A stretch of DNA of 64,000 nucleotides, taken from CALEUX01 sp037439945. Lineage in GTDB: Bacteria; Bacteroidota; Bacteroidia; Bacteroidales; Marinilabiliaceae. Where the stretch lies: assembly GCA_037439945.1 (NCBI GenBank), contig JBBIVA010000001.1:34443-98442 (forward strand). The letters are read 5' to 3'. Numbering within the stretch: position 1 is the first letter of the stretch; each line of letters begins with the position of its first letter. This document shows positions 8,433 through 17,404 of the stretch, in pieces. The notes under the pieces are model-generated. The model saw nothing but the letters and a program-made list of their open reading frames with translations, was not told where the DNA came from and searched no databases. The translations under genes and the position numbers were made by a program.

Positions 8433-10259
8433 TTATCTTTTCAAATGATCGGCAGATAATACCTGAAGATAGGCTTTAGCCCGTAAACTGTCAACTTCAG
8501 TTATTTCTCCCTGTTGTTCTATATAACCCTTTGCCCTGTTATCATATACCTGGAATGACTTAGGTGTAATATAACCAAAAGCATCGGGGTAGGTAAAAAA
8601 GGCAAACTCATTAACTAATGGGGAGAGCAAATTTTTGCTAAACGGAAATCCCGATGCCTCAATATCAAGTTGGGCAAGCAGCGTTGAAACCATGTCGGTT
8701 TGGCTTCCAAGGGTATTGATTATAGTATCCTTCACGGCCATGGCTCCTCCAGTCCAAAGCATTGGAATATGATACCGCTCTTTCATTTGCGAAGTTGCTT
8801 TTAACGGACCGGCAACCCCATGGTCAGCAATTAATAAGAAGAGGGTGTTATCCCAATTTTTTGTTTTTTTAACTTTTCTGAAAAAATCCCCCAAACATTT
8901 GTCGGTGTAACTTACTGCGTTTAAGTAAGGGTTTTCATAAATTTTTTCTATAGGAACATCAAAAGGCTCATGACTGCTTAAAGTAAAGTAGAATTTAAAA
9001 AAAGGTTTTTGAGCATGGTTCATTTCCTGGTAAAGTTTTTCAAAGGTATATTCATCATGAACTCCCCATTTCTCCCCCTGCGTTGATCTTGGAAAATCGT
9101 TAATGGTAATAATTTTATCAAATCCGGACAAGGTTACAAAAGAATTCATGCCTTTAAAGCCAATATCTCCGCCATACATATAGGTTAGGTTTCCATATCC
9201 GTTTTCGCGCAAACGCTTTGGTAAAAAACTGAGCGATTGCGATTTGGCAGGATATTGAATAATTGAATATGCCGGAACAACCTGATACCCGGCCAGGGTT
9301 GCCACAAGTCCTTTGTCGGAACGGTCGCTGGCTGCATAAATATTGTTGAAAAGGACACCTTCTTTAACCAACGAATCCAGATTCGGTGTTACCGGTTCAC
9401 CGCCCAAAGCACCAACAACCTGAGCAGAAAAACTCTCGAGCAAAATAATTACAATGTTGGGACGCTTGTTCTTTAACAAATTAACACTTGCCCCTTGATT
9501 GCTGAACATTCCATTAAAAATGTCATGGGCCTTACCTTCGTCCATAAATTTATAATGACGCGTTCGGGCATCCATACGCTTAAAGCTGTAGAGCAAATTC
9601 CAGATAGGATTAATAGCTGCATGGTTGGCAAATATGTGCTGCGAAAAATAGGCCACCCCCGTATTGATGGGTGCCACACCAAAGCTTCCGCGTATGGGAA
9701 TAATCATTAAAGCACCGGTAAATAAAACCAGGAAACCTGATATCAGGGTTTGTTGGCAGTTTAAAGATGTATTGACGTGCTTAACTTTGACAAAACGTTT
9801 AAACAAATAAACCCAGAAAAGAACTACAACAACAAGAATTACAAAAAATAACACCACTTCAATCCAAGGCAACGAAGCCAAAACTACCCAGGGAGTTTTC
9901 AGAAACGAGAGCGCCTCAGCATCCATGTGTCGCCCCCAGTAGGAATAAAGATTGATATTGCCTAATAATAATGCAGAGAAGATGCCTACAAAGAAATAGT
10001 TAACCCATTTCAGCAATTTGTATTTAAACTCTTTGAAAAAAAGCAACTGTGTTGCCTCAATAACACATAAAAGTGCAACCACATAGCCGGTTATTGATAA
10101 ATCGAGCCGGAGCCCAACGGCAAATGATGCCAATAAAGGGATGGTAGTTGCATCGCCTGAAAATTTTAAATTATATAGTATGAAAAGCAACCGGTGCAAT
10201 GCAAAGAAAACAATCCAGAAAGATGCTACCCGAAAAATATATTTAAAAAAAGAAAACAT
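8433..10259 (-). CDS. LtaS-like membrane sulfatase / phosphoglycerol transferase family protein
   Basis: The 608-residue protein has about five membrane segments in residues 1-200 and then an extracytoplasmic alkaline-phosphatase-fold domain. Visible active-site motifs are IVIILLESFS (metal-binding Glu275), the nucleophile region ASDRSDKGLVATLAG and LLIADHGVAG. In LtaS-type enzymes the nucleophile is Thr; here Ser314 occupies that place. A Gram-negative organism has no lipoteichoic acid, so the natural product is probably another phospholipid-derived modification of a glycan or lipid. It is the first gene of the minus-strand run, with 24 bases to the U32 gene. Confidence 0.88.
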   Translation of the reverse strand: MFSFFKYIFRVASFWIVFFALHRLLFILYNLKFSGDATTIPLLASFAVGLRLDLSITGYVVALLCVIEATQLLFFKEFKYKLLKWVNYFFVGIFSALLLGNINLYSYWGRHMDAEALSFLKTPWVVLASLPWIEVVLFFVILVVVVLFWVYLFKRFVKVKHVNTSLNCQQTLISGFLVLFTGALMIIPIRGSFGVAPINTGVAYFSQHIFANHAAINPIWNLLYSFKRMDARTRHYKFMDEGKAHDIFNGMFSNQGASVNLLKNKRPNIVIILLESFSAQVVGALGGEPVTPNLDSLVKEGVLFNNIYAASDRSDKGLVATLAGYQVVPAYSIIQYPAKSQSLSFLPKRLRENGYGNLTYMYGGDIGFKGMNSFVTLSGFDKIITINDFPRSTQGEKWGVHDEYTFEKLYQEMNHAQKPFFKFYFTLSSHEPFDVPIEKIYENPYLNAVSYTDKCLGDFFRKVKKTKNWDNTLFLLIADHGVAGPLKATSQMKERYHIPMLWTGGAMAVKDTIINTLGSQTDMVSTLLAQLDIEASGFPFSKNLLSPLVNEFAFFTYPDAFGYITPKSFQVYDNRAKGYIEQQGEITEVDSLRAKAYLQVLSADHLKR

Positions 10260-11513
10260 AATAACTATAATTAATCAGAACCGGAATGCCAAATTATTGC
10301 TTTAACCAATATAAATCACTGCGCTTTAAAAAACGGGTTGAGTTCATAAATTATTTGTTTTTAAAATGGCGTCGTAAATTTAAAAAATATGAGAAGTTTG
10401 TTTAATTATCTTTGAGTTGCACAATAAAAACAGACTTTTCACTTGTCAAAGATAAATTTATTCTCCCAATTTATTTTAAAGGTGCACAAACTTAGCTTCA
10501 AAACACTTAGTAAAACAAGTAACGGAAAAACTTCAAAAAGGATACATTAGCCAAGCTTACTTACAATCCAACCTATATTGTCAACTTGCTAAAGTCAATC
10601 AGTTCATAATATTAGTAAGTTACTTTGAAGGGTAACCAGAAACTTTAACAACTTAACGAAATAATAAGCTTTTTCAAAATCAACCAACAGGTAATGGAGC
10701 GCGCCAAAATAAAGTAATTATGAGTAAATTGCAGCGCAGTGCTTTCGGTAATTAAGAGTGCAGTAAAATAAACCGTAAACGACCATAACAGATTTTAAAC
10801 TTCAGATGTGAGCCCAAAGTTTAAAATTGTTTCCAATTCATTATTAAATATCACTACTATCCGATAAAAAGTGGTTTTGTCCTTAACGGAACAAAAGTTC
10901 AATTCTCAATTAAGTGTTTTACCTATGTTTAGTCACAAACGGTACTGTGCCGTCAGGTACAGAATATTGGTAAAGATGAATCGACCCCAATTTTCAGTGT
11001 CCTGTAGGGACATCGCAATTAGTTGGCATTATAGCATCTTATCGAAAAATTTATCGGACAGTAGTGATTAAACATAATTTATTATATCAAAACTCATAAC
11101 TAAACCTACCAATAAAAGCCAATAAATTAATCAATTGAAATTTAGCGCTAACACTGAACCGCATTCGATAAATATTATAATATGTACCACCGTAAAAGTC
11201 AGGTATTACACGTTTTATTCAAAACCCTTAACTCTTGTTGCAAAGTAAAACTCCAAAGGGCCCCAATTGTTTGAAAATTACTTTAAACATTAATTATTCA
11301 TCGGGTATCAGAATCCGGTTATAAATATAGCCGGACACCAATTATTTTGTATTTCCAAAGTCCTTGAATATTTAAGAGAGGTGAAAGTAATGCAATACTG
11401 TAAAAATTTGTATTTTTACCCAAGTCAAACTTTTTTTTAATCACATAATTGTTGATATTAATTGGGGTTTAACATAGTTAACCGCCTTTTTTCAGGAGCT
11501 AATATAAATTATT
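10260..11513. other. long gene-free region
   Basis: This stretch of 1254 bases between divergent genes is unusually long for this window. No frame gives a believable protein; the longest (66 codons, 10871-11071) has no recognisable feature. A hairpin, TGTCC (10998-11002) / GGACA (11008-11012) around TGTAG, lies in a slightly G+C-richer patch at about 10900-11065 that could be the remains of a repetitive element. No tRNA cloverleaf, direct repeat or intact mobile element is visible. It may be a decayed gene or an unrecognised RNA. Confidence 0.5.
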
Positions 11514-12499
11514 ATGAGAATAGGATTTGATGCAAAACGATACTTTTTTAATTCCAGCGGTTTAGGAAACTATAGCAGAAATCTTGTTCATGCCCTCAGT
11601 AAATATGAAAGGGAAAATGAGTTTTTTTTATTTACCCCCACCCTCAAAAAAGCCTTGGTTTTACCCAGGGCAGAAAATATTTCAACAATTACCCCTTACA
11701 CATATTTAGGTAAAATGTTTGGTTCACTATGGCGGTCATTTGCTATAGCCGGACAATTAAAGAAACATAAAATAGATGTTTATCATGGTTTAAGCCATGA
11801 GCTCCCCTTTGGCATAGAAAAAACAGGCATTAAAAGTTTGGTTACCATTCACGATTTGATTTTCATGCGGCATCCGGAACTTTTTTCACCCATTGACCGG
11901 CTGTTTTATGCAAAGAAAGTCAAGCACAGTTGCACGGTTTCCAATAAAATAATAGCCATAAGTGAGCAAACAAAGGATGATATTACAGAATTATTAAAAA
12001 TAGACGAGGAAAAATTAGAGATAATTTACCAGGGGTGCGACCCCCGGTTTTATAACCACTATTCTCCAGAACAAAAAAAAGAGATCGAAAAAAAATACCA
12101 ATTGCCAGAGAATTATCTTCTTTCTGTAGGAACCATTGAAAAACGAAAAAATGCTTTGTTAACGCTACAGGCCCTTAAAAAAGGTGGGATTGACACTCCT
12201 TTTTATATCGTGGGGAGAAAAACGCCTTATTCCGATTTGTTGAATGAATTTGTAATAAAAAATTCGATGGAAAAACAGGTGAAATTTTTANNNNNNNNNN
12301 NNNNNNNNNNNNNNNNNNNNNNNNNNNNNNNNNNNNNNNNNNNNNNNNNNNNNNNNNNNNNNNNNNNNNNNNNNNNNNNNNNNNNNNNNNTGACAATGAA
12401 AAACGTAACACAATGATTAATGCCGGGTTAATCCATGCCGAAAAGTTTAAAGAAAAGAGCGTAGCACACCGGATGATGGAAATATATAAATCGGTATGA
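11514..12499 (+). CDS. GT4 family glycosyltransferase, interrupted by an assembly gap
   Basis: The N-terminal part (RIGFDAKRYF, GLGNYSRNLV, DVYHGLSHELPFG, VTIHDLIFMRHPE, IAISEQTKDDI, then the GT-B linker YLLSVGTIEKRKNALLTL) is a typical GT4 retaining glycosyltransferase. A run of 100 N at 12291-12390 follows. After the gap a different frame (from 12392) encodes NEKRNTMINAGLIHAEKF and ends at the TGA at 12497-12499, which fits a GT4 C-terminal helix. The frames differ by two bases across the gap, so the true gap is not exactly 100 bases and the gene is probably intact. Donor and acceptor are unknown; it is near other surface-glycan genes. Confidence 0.85.
12291..12390. other. assembly gap (100 N)
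   Basis: There are exactly 100 undetermined bases, a common placeholder for a gap of unknown length. It lies inside the C-terminal half of a glycosyltransferase gene, removing the nucleotide-sugar-binding region with the E-x7-E motif. Confidence 0.99.
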
Positions 12500-12538
12500 T
12501 TACGGAAGTGGACACCTGCGGTTAGAATGTAATTAATT

Positions 12539-13297
12539 TTAAGATGATTTGGATTTCAATTTCTTAAAGTAATTGCTTATCGCCTTCATGATAAACGAAG
12601 GCAATATTCTAAATAAATGTTTTAATAATTCAAAACCTTTATCTGTTTCAATAATAATCTGGATGTTTTCTTTTAGCCCGGCTATACGGTTGGTGTTCGA
12701 TACACCTGCCATATTATATATGGCAACAGGTTGCTTTATGTGAGTGAATTTCAATTGATGGTAGTAGCAAATTTTAAAAAATTTAAAGTCTGATGACATT
12801 TTATACTTTTCATCATACAAAAATTTTTTCATCCAGGATGATTTTATAAAAGCACTTTGATGGCAAAAATACATTCTGTGTTTATTACATGGCTCTGCTG
12901 CAGTAATATAAGTTTTTTGCCCGGTATTTGACAAAGTTACCACATCGCCATACACAATATCACTTCCTGAATGAATTAATTGCGTTGAAAAACTTTCAAG
13001 AACATGCCCGTTTTCGAAATAATCGCCACTATTTAAAAAAATACAAAATCTTCCCTTCGATAATTTTATCCCTTTGTTCATGGCATGATAAATACCATTA
13101 TCCTTTTCCGAAATAAAAGTGGCGATACGCTCTTTATACGATTCAACTATTGCCAGGGTCCCATCCGTTGAACCTCCATCTATGATGATGTACTCAAAGT
13201 TAGTATATGATTGGCTTACAACACTTTCTATGGTGCTTTGTATTGTTTGGTGGTTATTATAAACAACTGTAATAACCGAAACAAGGGGTTCATTCAT
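12539..13297 (-). CDS. GT2 family glycosyltransferase (GT-A fold)
   Basis: The 252-residue enzyme starts PLVSVITVVYNNHQTIQSTI and continues with EYIIIDGGSTDGTLAI and KDNGIYHAMNKGIKLSKGR, all GT2 signatures. The metal-binding acidic motif appears as GDVVTL or the nearby NSGDYF region. It has no membrane segment apart from a weak hydrophobic stretch near the C-terminus. It is the last gene of the minus-strand glycan run, two bases after the preceding GT4 gene, so the two are surely co-transcribed. It transfers a sugar to a growing surface glycan; the specific sugar is unknown. Confidence 0.93.
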   Translation of the reverse strand: MNEPLVSVITVVYNNHQTIQSTIESVVSQSYTNFEYIIIDGGSTDGTLAIVESYKERIATFISEKDNGIYHAMNKGIKLSKGRFCIFLNSGDYFENGHVLESFSTQLIHSGSDIVYGDVVTLSNTGQKTYITAAEPCNKHRMYFCHQSAFIKSSWMKKFLYDEKYKMSSDFKFFKICYYHQLKFTHIKQPVAIYNMAGVSNTNRIAGLKENIQIIIETDKGFELLKHLFRILPSFIMKAISNYFKKLKSKSS

Positions 13298-13299
13298 TT

Positions 13300-14376
13300 T
13301 TAAAGTAATTTTTTATAAATCTCAATGGTTTGATCCACGGCTTTTTCCCAGGAATATTGGGTTAATTTTAATTCCCCTTTCATTACAAGCGCCTCCCTTT
13401 CATTATCATCTGTGATCAATTTTAATATTTCACTGCTCAGCGATTGGGCATCGCCCGGGTTATAATACAGAGCTGCATCGCCGGCCAATTCAGGAAAACA
13501 GCTTGACTTGCTTAATAAGACCGGGGTTTTACAAGCCCATGCTTCAAGAATTGGAATTCCAAAACCTTCATAAGACGAAGGAAATACAAAAACCATCGCT
13601 TTTGAGTAAACATATGCAAGCTTATCATCGGCCAGATTAACATAATTAAGTGTTTGATATTTAATTTGCAATGAATCCAACAACTGTTCCTCTTCTAACG
13701 AAAATGGCCTTGAACCGGCGCAAACCAAATAAAGGTTTTTATTTGATTTTAATATAGAGGCCAGTGCATTAACCAAAAAAATGAAATTTTTGTAGGTATT
13801 TCTTCCTCCCACAAAAAGAATATATTTACCTGGTAGTTGTAACTTGGGGTGAGGGACGAGGAGTTTCTGAAACGATGCACCATGATGAACCACCTCTATT
13901 TTATCCTCCGGCAGGTTGTAGATTTGAATGATATCTTGTTTGGTATGATTGGAAACAGCAATAATTTTTGTTGCCATCTTGGCAAATTTGTATTTTGCTG
14001 ATGAATAAATCTCTTCGCCAAAAAGTATTTCCGGTATCATATCGTGAATAGTAAATACCATGGGTTTTTGGGGGTCTAAATATTTGAGAAGGTACTCCCT
14101 TGGATAGGTGGGATGAAATATGTTGTAAGAATTTTGCCTTAGCAGGTTATTTTTAGTGATGCGCTTATTAAACAAATTAAAAATTGCATGTGGGTCAGGA
14201 ATAAACCACTGATTTTTATAAGAACTGCTTAACAAGTATTGATTTTTAATAAACCGGCCGGCAATGACAGGATGGTGCCCCCTTTTAATTAACCCATTAT
14301 ATAATTCAACATGATACCTTGAAACGCCACCAAGTTTTTGATTTGCAAAAATGTGGGAGTCAAATAAAATTTTCAT
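13300..14376 (-). CDS. GT4 family glycosyltransferase
   Basis: This 358-residue GT-B enzyme shows KLGGVSRYHVELYNGL, MVFTIHDMIPEILFG, KIIAVSNHTKQDII, the domain linker KYILFVGGRNTYKNF and the donor-binding motif FVFPSSYEGFGIPILEAWA, where the two glutamates are the E-x7-E pair. The length and motif order match mannosyl- or rhamnosyltransferase-type GT4 proteins. It lies eight bases after the upstream GT2 gene and two bases before the next, inside the glycan operon. Confidence 0.94.
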   Translation of the reverse strand: MKILFDSHIFANQKLGGVSRYHVELYNGLIKRGHHPVIAGRFIKNQYLLSSSYKNQWFIPDPHAIFNLFNKRITKNNLLRQNSYNIFHPTYPREYLLKYLDPQKPMVFTIHDMIPEILFGEEIYSSAKYKFAKMATKIIAVSNHTKQDIIQIYNLPEDKIEVVHHGASFQKLLVPHPKLQLPGKYILFVGGRNTYKNFIFLVNALASILKSNKNLYLVCAGSRPFSLEEEQLLDSLQIKYQTLNYVNLADDKLAYVYSKAMVFVFPSSYEGFGIPILEAWACKTPVLLSKSSCFPELAGDAALYYNPGDAQSLSSEILKLITDDNEREALVMKGELKLTQYSWEKAVDQTIEIYKKLL

Positions 14377-14384
14377 TTAAGCAG

Positions 14385-15311
14385 CTATTTTATAACATTG
14401 TAATTTTTAAACACAAATAACCCATCAGGGAAAAATAAACGTTCAATACTTGAAAGAAAACGGTATTTTAATTTATTATGTTTATGAATTGGTTCGTGTT
14501 TTTTCCGCTTTTTTGAATAGTTTAATTCTGCCTCCCAATTGAAACTTGCAATTTTATCAGCCATTACATTGGGATGATTACCGGCAAACAAAGGAATTTT
14601 ACCCAATGGCCCATATTCAATATGTGAAATTACTTCGTTAGTTTCCCGATAGCAGTTAATAAATTTGGTGATTTTTTTACCCATTAATTTGGGCGGTCGA
14701 ACCCACCCGTAATGATAAATATGCACATCAATTTTTGCAACATTTAATTTTCGGGTTCCTTCCTTAATTAAATATTTTTGTGGAGAAAAATCCGGAATCC
14801 ACCTAAAACTTTGGGCATCACGCCATGAGTGTATTTCAGGCCTGTTTCTAATGATTCTTATTTCATTCCGGTACCACTCATGATTATTGTAAAAAACATG
14901 TGAGTAATCTCCCCAAAAGTGTAAATACCTGAATACTAAACCTTCTACATCATGGTTTTGTAAATGCTTATGGATCGAATCAATAATGGTTTGATGGTCC
15001 TTTTCGTGAATAACCTCATCTGCCTGAAGATAAATTAGCCATTGGCCACCACAATGTTCTTTAGCAAAATCAGTTTGTTGGGCTAATATAGATCCTTTGG
15101 TATATTTTTGGGTATCCCAGGTAGTGTGTATGATTTTTATTTTGGAGCTATTAATACTGTTAATTATCTCAAGCGTATTGTCATCCTCGTCACAATTACC
15201 AAGCGCAATAATATATTCATCAACAATAGGCAGAATTGACAAAATTGATTCTTTTAAGGGATAGTAAAGCTTACCTGCATTCTTTACCATTGTAAAACCG
15301 GATATTGTCAT
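14385..15311 (-). CDS. GT2-like glycosyltransferase
   Basis: The protein has a GT-A core: ISGFTMVKNAGKLYYPL, VDEYIIALGNCDEDDNTLEII and WLIYLQADEVIHE, whose acidic residues would hold the metal. The C-terminal half is rich in His, Trp and Tyr (for example YHYGWVRPPKLMGKK). I start it at the ATG at 15311, which gives MTISGF and avoids the upstream gene. An ATG at 15332 overlapping the upstream stop is possible, and the longer frame to 15365 is less likely. The substrate is unknown. It sits inside the minus-strand glycan run. Confidence 0.87.
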   Translation of the reverse strand: MTISGFTMVKNAGKLYYPLKESILSILPIVDEYIIALGNCDEDDNTLEIINSINSSKIKIIHTTWDTQKYTKGSILAQQTDFAKEHCGGQWLIYLQADEVIHEKDHQTIIDSIHKHLQNHDVEGLVFRYLHFWGDYSHVFYNNHEWYRNEIRIIRNRPEIHSWRDAQSFRWIPDFSPQKYLIKEGTRKLNVAKIDVHIYHYGWVRPPKLMGKKITKFINCYRETNEVISHIEYGPLGKIPLFAGNHPNVMADKIASFNWEAELNYSKKRKKHEPIHKHNKLKYRFLSSIERLFFPDGLFVFKNYNVIK

Positions 15312-15324
15312 TTTTTTGTTTAGA

Positions 15325-16323
15325 TTAACCATTAACCTGAAAATAATTTTTATACCAATTAACAAACGTGAATAACCCTTCTTTTAAATCTGTTTTAGGT
15401 AGATAGTTACAGCATTTGGATGCTTCTGAAATATTAGCAAAAGTTAAAAGCACATCTCCATGGTAACCTGAAGTGTGACAAACTAAAGCTTTTTTACCAA
15501 TTGTTTCTTCCAGAACATTTATAAGTTCCCAAGTTCTTAAAGGATTTCCATTCCCAAAATTAATAATCTTATATTGAGGTAATAAGTTAATATCAGTAAC
15601 TAAATTTGAGACTCCATCAACAATATCTTTGATGTAGGTAAAATCCCGTAACATTTCTCCATTACTAAATAAAGTAATAACTTCTTCATTAAAAATTTTT
15701 TGCGTAAATGAAAAGTAGGCCATGTCTGGTCTCCCCCATGGTCCGTAAACAGAAAAAAATCTTAATCCAATACATTGAATTCCATATTGGCGGGAATAAG
15801 AATAAGCCATTACTTCATTTGCTTTTTTGGTAGCTGCATAAAATGATTCAGGAAAGTCTGATGAGTCAAGCTCAAAGAATGGCCCCACGCTTCTATTTCC
15901 ATAAACCGAACTTGATGATGCAAAAACCAATTTTTTTACCTTATAAATTCTACATGCCTCCAATACATTAAAAAAGCCATGCATGTTATTTTCAAAATAT
16001 AGTTGTGGAAAATTAATGCTTTGCCTAACTCCTGCTTGTGCTGCAAGATGGATAACCAAAGAAAACTCATGTTTACTAAATAAATTATCCAGCTCTATAG
16101 TGTTACACACATTGCCCATTACAAAAAAATAGTTGTTATTTTTTCGAAGGTTTGTTATTCTATCAATCTTAATTTTCGGATCATAATAATCATTTAGTGA
16201 GTCAAAACCAACCACATTGAAACCCTTCTCAACTAACATAACTGAGATGTGGTAACCTATGAAGCCAGCTCCTCCTGTTACGAGAACCGTATTGTTTCCT
16301 GGAATATATTGTGAATTTTTAAT
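15325..16323 (-). CDS. UDP-glucuronate 4-epimerase-like SDR enzyme, apparent ATT start
   Basis: This extended short-chain dehydrogenase interconverts UDP-glucuronate and UDP-galacturonate, judging by DYYDPKIKIDR, HLAAQAGVRQSI, VFASSSSVYG, the catalytic Y-x3-K in SFYAATKKANEVMAYSYS, and GLRFFSVYGPWGRPDMAYF. The first in-frame ATG (16239) would cut off the NAD-binding loop. The frame continues upstream and encodes VLVTGGAGFIGYHISV, an intact GxxGxxG loop. Between that loop and the in-frame stop at 16336-16338 there is no ATG, GTG or TTG. The most sensible start is ATT at 16321-16323, overlapping the previous gene's TAA. A sequencing error is the other explanation. Confidence 0.85.
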   Translation of the reverse strand: MKNSQYIPGNNTVLVTGGAGFIGYHISVMLVEKGFNVVGFDSLNDYYDPKIKIDRITNLRKNNNYFFVMGNVCNTIELDNLFSKHEFSLVIHLAAQAGVRQSINFPQLYFENNMHGFFNVLEACRIYKVKKLVFASSSSVYGNRSVGPFFELDSSDFPESFYAATKKANEVMAYSYSRQYGIQCIGLRFFSVYGPWGRPDMAYFSFTQKIFNEEVITLFSNGEMLRDFTYIKDIVDGVSNLVTDINLLPQYKIINFGNGNPLRTWELINVLEETIGKKALVCHTSGYHGDVLLTFANISEASKCCNYLPKTDLKEGLFTFVNWYKNYFQVNG

Positions 16324-17404
16324 GGCTTTTTTCCTTTAAAAACCGTTCAAGTTCATTAATCATTTTTTCCTCTGAAAAATTATCTGATATTCTCTTTTTA
16401 GCCATATATCCCAGAGTATCCCGAAGGTATTGGTCGTTGATAATTTTTTCTATAGACAAATATAAGTCTTGAGAATTACCTGGTCTAACCAATATTCCAT
16501 CCTTCCCGTTTGTTATCAATTCATTATTTCCGTTAACTGAGGTCACTACACAACATTTGCCTATTCCCATAGCTTCCATTACTACATTTGGCATACCCTC
16601 GTAATATGAAGATAGCACAAATAAATCACTGGAGTATATGTAGGGTAAAACATTTTTTTTAAACCCAATAAGAAATACTTTTTCTTCTAATCCCTGATTT
16701 TTAATTTGGTTCAATAACTTTTTTTGTTTCTTCCCTTGACCAGCAATTAAAAAAATCCAGTTCTTTTTATTAGTGTAAGCAATTTTTGCTGCTGAAATGA
16801 GTATTTCAAACCCCTTTTGTTTAGCCAGCCTGCCTGCGCTGAAAATTGTTATAGAATCCTTTGGCAGGCTAAATTCTTTAATTAAATCAATAGCTTCAAT
16901 TTTTTGAGGTGGCGTAAACCCATTATATATTACCTCAATAAAACCTTCTTTAAACCAACCATACTGCATGTATTCCTCTTTTATAGAGTTGGTATTGGTT
17001 ATTATACCATGTATCATTTTCGAAAAAAAGATTTTATATTTAAAATTTTTGCTTATCAGCCTAAGGCCATGCCTTGCAAAAACTTTAACTTCATCATTAA
17101 ACGTGGCGGCAATTGAAGCAATTTTTGTGTCTTTATTTTGCCCGCAAATTATTATGTTAATTTGATGCTTCTTAATTATTCTTAGTAGTTTAAAAAACCC
17201 AAAAACATCAAAGTCAGATGAAAACGCGAGATCAATTGTTGTTAAAGATTCTGATATAGCATTTTTTTGAATTATTGAATTGGGGTGGCATCCAACAAAA
17301 ACATCATTCCCTTTTTTTTGAAGACCATTAGCAGCATTCAACATCCATTTTTCACCTCCACCCCATTTGTTTTTTGCAATAGAATTAAGAAAAAGCACTC
17401 TCAT
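16319..17404 (-). CDS. GT4 family glycosyltransferase
   Basis: The 361-residue GT-B enzyme has NKWGGGEKWMLNAANGLQKK at the acceptor side, VFARHGLRL, GIITNTNSIKEEY, the linker ITIFSAGRLAKQKGFEILI, and the donor-site motif FVLSSYYEGMPNVVMEAMG with the E-x7-E glutamates. It overlaps the GT9 gene by four bases (ATGA) and its stop overlaps the proposed start of the epimerase, so translation is probably coupled along the operon. It makes part of an LPS O-chain, capsule or similar glycan; linkage unknown. Confidence 0.94.
   Translation of the reverse strand: MRVLFLNSIAKNKWGGGEKWMLNAANGLQKKGNDVFVGCHPNSIIQKNAISESLTTIDLAFSSDFDVFGFFKLLRIIKKHQINIIICGQNKDTKIASIAATFNDEVKVFARHGLRLISKNFKYKIFFSKMIHGIITNTNSIKEEYMQYGWFKEGFIEVIYNGFTPPQKIEAIDLIKEFSLPKDSITIFSAGRLAKQKGFEILISAAKIAYTNKKNWIFLIAGQGKKQKKLLNQIKNQGLEEKVFLIGFKKNVLPYIYSSDLFVLSSYYEGMPNVVMEAMGIGKCCVVTSVNGNNELITNGKDGILVRPGNSQDLYLSIEKIINDQYLRDTLGYMAKKRISDNFSEEKMINELERFLKEKSH

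Noticed and set aside
10890..10915. T-loop-like AGTTCAATTCT suggesting a tRNA
   Set aside because: The flanking bases do not pair into a T stem and no acceptor or anticodon stem can be drawn.
10871..11071. 66-codon open frame in the long gap
   Set aside because: No start context, no recognisable motif, biased toward random composition; treated as chance.
12391..12416. C-terminus TMKNVTQ of the glycosyltransferase as read straight through the gap
   Set aside because: That frame is an artefact of the 100-N placeholder; the frame from 12392 gives a proper GT4 ending.
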